64,000 nucleotides of DNA from assembly GCA_038049695.1 (NCBI GenBank), contig CP142453.1, forward strand, positions 113,538,001-113,602,000. The letters are read 5' to 3'. Below, piece by piece: positions 56,575 through 64,000 of this stretch; the first letter of the stretch is position 1, and each line of letters starts with the position of its first letter. Origin of the DNA: Cinnamomum chago. Lineage: Eukaryota > Streptophyta > Magnoliopsida > Laurales > Lauraceae. The position numbers and the translations under genes were made by a program. A model generated the notes under the pieces. The model saw nothing but the letters and a program-made list of their open reading frames with translations. It had not been told where the DNA came from and ran no database searches.

Positions 56575-58781
56575 CTAAGACGCCCCAGCACCGACCTCGT
56601 CAATAATCACTATCGGCACATCGTCGGGCTGTGCGTCTTCGGCAGGAGCTGATGCCTCGGCTTGAGCTTCAGAGGGCGGCGGCGCTGGAGTCTCTGTGGG
56701 GGCTTCGGGAGAAGGAGGGGGAGGTGTGTCCGCTTCGGCAGAGGCCTGAGGAGCTAATGTAGCTGGGTCGAACTCGGGGGGGTCCACATAAAGCGGGTGA
56801 TCTTCATCCGCCCCCATCTCCTTAAGCCCAGCGCGGAAACCGTGCTGGTATAGCTTGGAGCTCAGCTTCTTAACTTGAGCAGTATAGCTCCGGCCTGCTT
56901 CTGCGGCTCCCTCCAGGAAAGCAGCATCGACCTCGGCTTGGGCCGACGCCTGCAGCGTCTCCTTTGCCTTCTTCTCTCCCTCCAGTTCGGCTGCTATCGC
57001 GGCCACCTTTTTCCCCTCGGCGACGAACTTGGCCTGCAATCCGTAGTGTTCTGATTTGATGTTGCAGAGCTCGCTCGTCATCAGCTCGGCCTGAGCATCG
57101 AGCTCGGCCTTCTTCGCCGCCACCTCCTCCAGCTCCAAACATTTGGCCTTGAGTTCGGCCTCGGCCATCTCTTTCTCCTTTGTTATTCGGTTCAGGCGGG
57201 CGTCCTCTTCAAGAATCCGTTCCATCACTACCTGAAGCCTCTGGACGCCCTGCAAAGAAACAGACGAAGAGATTAGTAGTGTGAAATCTACGTTGAGAGA
57301 GATCTGAGACTAGGATACTTGAAAAATTCGCACTTACCGCCAGAGAATTTTCCATCGCCCTCATCAGCAGCTGGGGGCTGTCCTCTGCCCTGTGCCTCTC
57401 CATATCCTTGGGGAGTGCACAGGCTCGGCTGAGGGCCGAAATAACGGCCGAATTCCCAGCAAGCCGGTCTTCAACATTCATCGGCCTCCCCCTCCTGAGC
57501 TCAAGGTCAGGCTTGAAGAGCGCGGGCTCGGCCGATATGGCAGGACTGGAGGGCTCCGAGCGCCGCTCCACCACGGGCCCTGCCGAGGCGGCGGGCTCCC
57601 CCGATGAGATCCTCACCCCTGTGGATCGGGGAGGGTGGGACCGCGGGCGCTCTTCCTGGATGGGATCCTTCCCACGCGCCTTCTTCCTAGGCCTCTCCCT
57701 CTCTGCATCGGCGAGGGGACGGGCCTCGGCATAAGCAGGGGCTACGGCAGTGGTGAGGCGGGGATTAGCGCTTGGGGTCGCGCCCCGCCCGCCGAATGCT
57801 GCCTCCTCAATGTTCAGCAGCTGCAAGGAAGGCCTCCTTCTCGCCATGTCCTCGGCTCCGGAGGAATAGTTCTCAACCTCCCTTGTCGGAGAGTCTACCT
57901 CGGCTCCGGAGGTATAGTCTTCAATTTCCCTTATCGGGATGCCGGCAAACACCGCAACTGGAACGGCACCGCTGGTCTCGGCGAGATTGGGGGCGAAGTT
58001 ATCCGGGTTGCCGGATTTCCATGTATAAGACACGTATCTCGGCTCGTACCTCAGAAGCGAATAAGCAGCTCTTGTGTGGTGGCCGCGGTAGCGGTACACC
58101 TTGTTCAGCCAAGGTATGTGCCTCCTCCAACCGTTCAGTTGGGCTTCGCGTCTGCGCTGGGAAAGACCTGCGAAAAATGCCCAAGAGTTAGAAACTGGCA
58201 GCAGAAATCAAGCATAAGAAGGAATCCGAAACCCAGGGGGTTAGGTCTTTACTCGGTGGAGTCCCGAAGTGTCGCGGGACTCGGACCCTCCTAGTTGTTT
58301 CGGTCTCGGTCTCGCCGAACTCCCAATTCCCCGAGACGAGCAAGCGGTCATCTCCGGCGTATTTATTGGAGTCCTCCAGCGCCGTGACGAGGGGTTGGCA
58401 TCTCGGCTTAACGCGAAGATAATAGGTGCCCGCCTCCCTGGACTTGCAGAGGTCATATATGTCTTCTATATCATGGACGCCGAGGCTGATATCTAGAATC
58501 TTATTCAGCTCGGCGACGCCCATGATGATTTTATACCCATTGGGCATTAGCTGGCATGGGCTAAGGTTCCAGGTCTCCAAGCAAGACCTAAGAAGGGGAT
58601 GCAAGGGGAATCTGACGCCTCCCTCAATCACGGCTATCAGGGGAAACGGCATCCAGCCGTTGTGAAATGAGTAAATGGAGGGGTCGGCTGCCATGATCCG
58701 GACGTCGTCCGGGATCTCGTAGACTCTCCTAAGAGTTGCCAGGCCGGCCTGAGACTCTATCCAGTGGGTAAAAATCCCCAT
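56575..58781 (-). mobile_element. Antisense coding region of the gypsy element
   Basis: Three sizeable antisense open stretches (58781-58188, 58099-57209 and 57255-56575). The first has FPLHPLLRSCLETWNLSPCQ followed by an L-P-G-rich run, resembling the 'putative gypsy type transposon' plant domain family (PF04195). The middle is Pro/Arg/Glu-rich and disordered-looking. The last is a heptad-rich coiled coil (ELEEVAAKKAELDAQAEL) with an acidic, proline-rich tail. The family is known for spliced antisense genes here, and donor/acceptor-like sites occur between the stretches. Function is unknown. Confidence 0.75.
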
Positions 58782-59463
58782 TTCTGGATCTAAGGAATCC
58801 TAAAAACCTCTAAGGGTCCTTACAGCCAAGAGCGGTTAACGGAACTACCCCTGAGAAACCCTAGGGGCTGGGTCTGGAATGAAAGCGAAGAGGAGGAAGC
58901 GAAAGAAAACTCACTGATGTGATGGGGCAGGGTCGGATTCTGACGAACGGATGCAGGCGACTACTGCTGGGAAACAGGCAGAAGGTCTGGTCCTAATCCG
59001 GTGGCGCTGGTCCTAGCAGAAAGAGGAAGTTCTAGCGGAAAGCAGCAGTTCAGGCAGGGAGCAAGAGGAATCAGGAGCGAAAATGATAGGAGGAAGAAGA
59101 CGAAGATATATATAAAGGGTAGAAATGGGCGCCGTTCCGGAATTCGAAGCGGGACACGCGTGAGATGTCGCCTCGGCTTGCGTCGCACGCCCCCTCGAAA
59201 AGACAAGAAAGCCTGCCAGGCAATAACGCGTGGCGCTGTGACACTGATGGTCCGCCTTCCCATGCTCATCATAGCCCCGCATTTATTACCCCCTTTTATT
59301 ATCTCTGGCAGACGAAGCAGTGGCGGCGTCTAGCGCCGAACGAATCAGAACCCTTAACTCCAAAGGACGGATGGAGGCCACGCACTATCAGTCTCGGGAG
59401 ATCGGTCCAACTCTTAACCCCAGAGCCCAAGGGAGCCCTAGAGGTCAAGAGCTGAGGGGCTAT

Positions 59464-60240
59464 TGTGTGGGGGCCATTTTATGAACCCATTTCTCTTGGT
59501 CTCGGCTATTGATCTCGGCAAGGGTGTGCTTGGACACTACTGTATGGGGACCATGCCCCATGATCTCGGCTACATGATCTCGGCTACAACCCGATCCATA
59601 TCGGTGTAGCCCGATCCATATCGGTCTAACCCGATCCGTAGCCCGATCCATATCGGTCTCGGCATCGCATGCTGGTCTCGGTCAAACAGTACTCAGTTCG
59701 GCCATGCATCTCGTCCAGTCTCGGCTGAGCAAGACTACGTGTGCATCCATCAGCAGTGACCCTGTCTGGGCAGAGCCCAAGGAAGGTATCTGATGGGACT
59801 TCAGCCACCGCCCATTCAGGGCATGTTCAGGCCCAATGTGACTTGCATTAAATATAGCATGGGCTGATCGGACCCGCATTAAATGCAAAGAGGGCTGTGA
59901 TGGACCTTCATTTATGACTTTGTGGGCTGACAGGACCCAGGTCACATCACGAAGCCCACTAGCACCCTCATCCAAAGCTGCTCCATATATAAGGCACGAG
60001 CCATACTGAGAGGAGGTAAGCATTCTCACATAGACACACAGTCATTCTCTTTCTCCTTCTCCTTCTCTGATCGATTACTGACTTAAGCATCGGAGAGCCC
60101 TGCGCTGCCCATAGCCAGGGTCCTTTGACCTTTGTCTTTTTTCTCTCCCAGGTTCAGACCGTCGCAGCTATCTCCTCCATGCATTGAGTAAGTCCTTAAA
60201 GGCATCCTGATCTTGTGAGTATATTATTCTTGCACTTACA
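59464..60240 (+). repeat. 3' LTR of the gypsy element
   Basis: Same length and, by eye, one base different from the 5' LTR. A GAGCTGAGGGGC purine-rich run just upstream is the likely plus-strand primer site. Confidence 0.96.
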
Positions 60241-60340
60241 ACTGTAAGTGAGATTTTCTCCTTTTCCTAAAATCTGCATATATCTCGCGCTATTTGGCCT
60301 ATCTGGGCCCGTTTGGATATTTACATTTTACAGAATAAAC

Positions 60341-60956
60341 TATTTACAGGGTTTTTTTTATTTATTTAATCCCTTTTAAAGTCGGGTTCCACTAGATCAT
60401 GACAAAAGACCCCAAAATGACACAAAATCATTTGACTCTAGTCAAAAGCCATTTTTTATAATTTTGCTCAAAAAAATTATTTTTTTAATGATATTTATCT
60501 TTGACCGTATATTGAATTTTGAAAAATGAAATCCACATTTAGTAATCATTCAGTGTGTGCTATAAATCTGCAATTTTTCTTTTACAAATTATACAGAAAA
60601 AAAAAAAAAACCACGATATCTTGCGATTTATTAATATTTGGAGAGTCACTAAGAATAGCAAGAAAAATGTGTTTCTATATTTCACCATATGTATAGTTTT
60701 GAGAAACAAAACCACATTTGGTAATCATTCAGAGGGATCTATATACCTATGAACATTATTTTTTTTTATAAATTTTACAAAAAAAAACGAGAATATTGCG
60801 GGAGAAACCCATGATATCATGGGATTTCGGGCAAATTAATCAAAAGAAAAAACTGACCAATGTCAAGCGACTCTACAATCATTTTTGGGTCTTTTGTCAT
60901 TATCTAGTAGAGTACAAGTTTACAAGGGATTAAACCATAAAAGGCTCTATTTACAA
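60341..60956. mobile_element. MITE-like element with ~80 bp TIRs
   Basis: The left end 60341-60420 and the reverse complement of the right end 60881-60956 share TTTAATCCCTT, CTAGAT-ATGACAAAAGACCC and AAAATGA. The interior has a direct repeat (CCACATTTAGTAATCATTCAG and a variant, about 60530 and 60711). No coding content. Confidence 0.7.
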
Positions 60957-61204
60957 ATTTAAATATTGCAAGAATAATTAGTGCATAATAGAACATTGTA
61001 ATATTTAAAGATTATAATATTTCTGTTGTTTGACAACTTTTTAAGCATGTAATAGATTTTAAATTGAGTTATTTGGCAAGTGCTATAGATAGCAATACAT
61101 GTTAAAGTTTTGATATAATAAATCAATATTATTGATTAAAGTAAAGTTCATTATTAGATTAATTACTTATAAATGCTTTTATTTATATGTAATTTATCAC
61201 ATTA

Positions 61205-61338
61205 AATATAGAGGATTTTATCGGAAAAAAACAGATTACGTGACCACTATATCGAAAAAGTGATTTTAAGCGGCTTAAAATTACTTTTTCGGTATAGTGG
61301 TCACATAATCTATTTTTTCCGGTAAAATCCTTTATATT
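61205..61338. mobile_element. Near-palindromic 134 bp foldback MITE
   Basis: Two ~66 bp arms meet with a 2-4 bp centre at GCGGC. The left arm AGGATTTTATCGGAAAAAA... pairs with the right arm ...TTTTTTCCGGTAAAATCCT, and GTGACCACTATA with TATAGTGGTCAC. About 90% of positions pair. The transcript would be a single long hairpin. Confidence 0.85.
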
Positions 61339-62274
61339 GATGTGCCCACCCCATATTTTCCCTTTGGTTTAAAACTTTGGTGGGGCTCACATTTTGGCCC
61401 CTTTTGAGCTAGATACCACTCTTACTGGCCATCAAACCTGCTGATCTTGTTACTTCTCAGTCAAAGAAAATTCCTACTGCAGATCTTATTGTTTGTTATG
61501 AGATCCATGGCGTTAATGACAAGGGAGTTAGGAGGGCCCATATTTCGATCAGGAGAGAAGATATGATCCTCAAAATATGGGGTCTGCAAGTTTGGAACCC
61601 GGGATCCGCTTGTGACAGAACCAAAAACTCCACACCGGGCGCCTCTTTGGTGTGGTTTCATTGCACACTATTTTAGATGTGATTCCTTCTACCATCTATG
61701 GAGGTGTGAAACTTTATGTAAAAAAATAAGCACGTTTAACCATTTTCACATTTAATTTACATACGCGATGCATAAATATGGTGCAATCTAAACATGATGG
61801 TGTGTAACACTTATGCATGTGTGTCATTTACATATATAAAAATGGTACAACCAAACAACCCCTGAAATTAGAAAACTCCACACCAAGGTAGCAACCAGCA
61901 ACAAAAGTGCTATCTCCCATTGATTAGTACCCTAATTATTATTAATATTATTATTGTTGTTATTTATTTTTCTTCTAACTCGCTGAAACCCTATGTTGAT
62001 ATACTGAATTTGGATAACTTCATTAAGTATGGAATGTGATCCATAGTAGACAGGGACCATGATCTGATTGTCAATGTAACCAAATATGTCCCACACATGA
62101 CTTTCAGGGTTGGTCGTTTGCGTAACCCAGCAACCGGTTTGTAGCGTTACGGAAACGATGGAAGTTCCGTTTACCTATAAATTATAACTACAGTTCCTAC
62201 ATCCAAGCAAATGGCAAATTGACCGTTGCAACCGATGAAATTACAAATTCTAGGTCAAAGGTAGTTTAACTTCG

Positions 62275-62449
62275 AGGATAACTTGGTTGGTCTAGGATCA
62301 CGGTTTGCACCCAAAGATTGTGGGTTCGAAACTACACTACATGTTGAGGCTGAGAGGAATTTTACCTGGCTTTATCTCCTGAGCCCATATGAATTACTCT
62401 AATCCAAAGGACTGGGACACCCTGTGTGTTAAAAACAAAGAAAAAAAAA
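62275..62449 (+). mobile_element. SINE-like repeat copy
   Basis: A B-box-like GTGGGTTCGAAACTAC at about 62321 is preceded by TTGGTCTAGGATCACGGTTT. The copy ends in GTTAAAAACAAAGAAAAAAA. It is homologous to the copy at 11880. Length is about 175 bp. Confidence 0.6.
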
Positions 62450-62467
62450 AGGGTCAGGTTACTCTTA

Positions 62468-63994
62468 GGGAACGTTTGTGTACAGGTAATTTCCGTGGAA
62501 TAGGAAAATTGTCACCTCAGCAAAATTTGTGGTAAATAAATTCCATAGAAAAGGTTTTCCGTGGCTGTCATAAATCTTTGTTTGGTGCATAATGTTTCCT
62601 CCATTGAAATGGTGGTTTTCATGTTTGGTGCAGTAGAGAGGAAAACAACAATAGCATAGATCAACACAGCAATAGCAAAAATGAAAACACCATTAGCAGA
62701 GATTAACACAACAATAGCAAAGAGGAACACAACAATCTGTGTTTATCATCCAATCGCCTTTAAATTGCAGAAAAATCAAATCAAGAACATTGCTTGGATC
62801 TCATTATAGTATAATTATTAACGTTTGGTGGACCCATGTTAATTAAGCAACATTACTTGGATCTCATTATTTAAATTTAATCTTATATATATATTATAAT
62901 AGATGGGTCCTACCATGATTATTAACACCAGTGATTACTAATTAGTGGGTCTTGTGTTTGGTTAATTGATTATATTCTCTTCATTTCTTATTTGGTACAT
63001 CATCTTGTAAGTTTTTTTTATAAATTGTCAAAAACTTCAAAGCTATATTAAAATCTGTAAAGATTGCCAAACACAATAAGTGACACAATATAATAATATG
63101 ACATTATTTTATTCTATGATAATGAAATCTTATAATATTTAAACTTATTGATATTATATTATGCACTTATCCAAACACCCCCTAAAACTTTTAGGCCCTA
63201 TTTTTTAGTGGAAATTCTGTACCCTGAAATTTATGAATTCCATATTTGTTTACAAGCATTTCTGGATTAAGCCACATGAAAGATCTCTTTTGACCTTTGG
63301 AAATCCAAGAATTCCACTCCCTATATATTTTGGTGGAATTCCTGGATGCTCACTAGAAATTTCACTTCGTTTGGGAATTAAGAAAATCCTCGTATAAGAA
63401 TTTCTAGAATTCCAGCAAAGCAACATGCCCTGGACCTTGGTAGGTACCATAAAGTCATTGATTAGACCTTTAAAATTAAGCCAAAACTTCAGGGCATGTT
63501 TGTGTAGCCCATTTCCGTGAAAAAGGCTGTAGTTTTATGGGGAAAACTTCTTTTTCATGTGTTTGGTGCGGCAGTTTTCCGCGGAAATGCTTTTTCGTTA
63601 CGTCAGTTTTTTCCTTCCTAGCCATGGAAACAGACTTCTTAAGGGGGGTATGAGAAGTCCATTTCCACGGAAAACCGACCCCCCCAATTTCCTCTCTCTC
63701 GCCCTCACTCCACCCAGCCACCATCTTTCTTCCTCTTCCCTCCCAACCCCACCCACCCCACACACATACCAACCCACTCACCCAATAGTTTTCACTAAAA
63801 AGTGGTTTTCACTAAATAAATCCATAGCTGCACCAAACAACATTAGCACTAATTCATCGAGGAAAAACCTTTTTGCACCAAACATAAAATTTTGACTTCC
63901 GCGGAAAAACTTTTCCAAAGAATTTGAAACCATGGATTTTGCTGATATGACAATTTCCAATTTTCACATAAATTACATGTATACAAATATGCCC
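62468..63994. mobile_element. Tourist/PIF-Harbinger-like element(s) with TTA flanks
   Basis: The left end GGGAACGTTTGTGTACAGGT and the reverse complement of the right end, GGGCATATTTGTATACATGT, align for about 100 bp (shared AAATTGTCA, TCAGCAAAAT, GAAAAG-TTTTCCG-GG). TTA lies directly outside both ends (62465-62467, 63995-63997), as expected for PIF/Harbinger-type insertion. A third terminus-like sequence, GGGCATGTTTGTGTAGCC, starts at 63492, so two related elements may be nested or adjacent. The 689 bp dispersed repeat (62802-63490) occupies the middle. Confidence 0.6.
62802..63490. repeat. 700 bp dispersed repeat, copy B
   Basis: Homologous and collinear with 42968-43667 upstream of the methyltransferase gene, about 20 kb away, with scattered differences. 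Noncoding, AT-rich. Confidence 0.85.
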
Positions 63995-64000
63995 TTAATA

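Larger units (their letters stand above)
48742..60240 (+). mobile_element. Ty3/gypsy element, Tat lineage, very young
   Basis: An 11.5 kb element with LTRs 48742-49518 and 59464-60240 (both 777 bp, one difference seen by eye) and a perfect target duplication ACTGT (48737-48741 and 60241-60245). Order: LTR, primer-binding site, gag-pol, 14-unit minisatellite, antisense coding region, purine-rich site, LTR. Reverse transcriptase precedes a second RNase H domain and then integrase; the second RNase H marks the Tat group, and the long 3' region with antisense frames suits the Retand-like branch. It looks nearly whole, with about one break in the main frame. Near-identical LTRs imply insertion within roughly the last hundred thousand years at commonly used rates. 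Confidence 0.95.

Noticed and set aside
62321-62340. tRNA gene suggested by GGTTCGAAACT
   Set aside because: No cloverleaf, acceptor stem or anticodon arm can be formed; the A tail points to a SINE-like copy.
1-64000. A novel multi-gene system or biosynthetic cluster
   Set aside because: Only two host genes are present, of unrelated function. The remaining coding sequence belongs to transposable elements, so no cluster or new system is supported.

Overview
This window is nuclear DNA of a flowering plant. The evidence is two spliced protein-coding genes with GT-AG introns, several families of plant LTR retrotransposons, a plant-type LINE, SINE-like and MITE-like repeats, and an AT-rich background. 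The second gene closely resembles coclaurine N-methyltransferase. With the long, transposon-filled introns this fits a magnoliid or an early-diverging eudicot that makes benzylisoquinoline alkaloids, but the species cannot be fixed from the sequence alone.

Layout. 1-12600 is intergenic: a tandem pair of ~490 bp repeats (2840-3818), a minisatellite built on a TAAGTGGGGCCCACA core (6535-7270) followed by a G tract, a ~3.4 kb region bounded by imperfect inverted repeats (7912-11345), a SINE-like copy (11880-12090) and a foldback MITE (12098-12513) directly upstream of the first gene. 12683-39423 (+) is a 19-exon gene for an M1 zinc aminopeptidase of the APM1 / puromycin-sensitive type, 894 aa, with all splice phases closing. 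Its introns are loaded with insertions: a gypsy gag relic and a MITE in intron 3, a Ty1/copia element in intron 4, an antisense LINE fragment and a MITE carrying a solo LTR in intron 8, a segment between 212 bp direct repeats in intron 9, and long simple repeats plus a SINE-like copy in intron 13. 39424-43930 is intergenic repeat DNA and the promoter of the second gene. 43931-47445 (+) is an 8-exon gene for a 360 aa coclaurine N-methyltransferase-like enzyme. 48742-60240 is a very young Ty3/gypsy element of the Tat type with near-identical 777 bp LTRs, a perfect 5 bp target duplication, a 14-unit minisatellite and antisense reading frames. 60246-64000 holds MITEs (one a 134 bp near-palindrome), a SINE-like copy and a second copy of the repeat found upstream of the methyltransferase gene.

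The two host genes are not an operon and show no direct functional link. Their adjacency is of interest because, as I recall, the Arabidopsis homologues (APM1 at At4g33090, CNMT-like genes at At4g33110 and At4g33120) are also neighbours, which suggests old microsynteny. I did not find a convincing undescribed biological system. The most useful observations are the intact methyltransferase active site, the transposon load tolerated inside the aminopeptidase gene, the nested insertions, and the noncoding architecture of the young Tat element.
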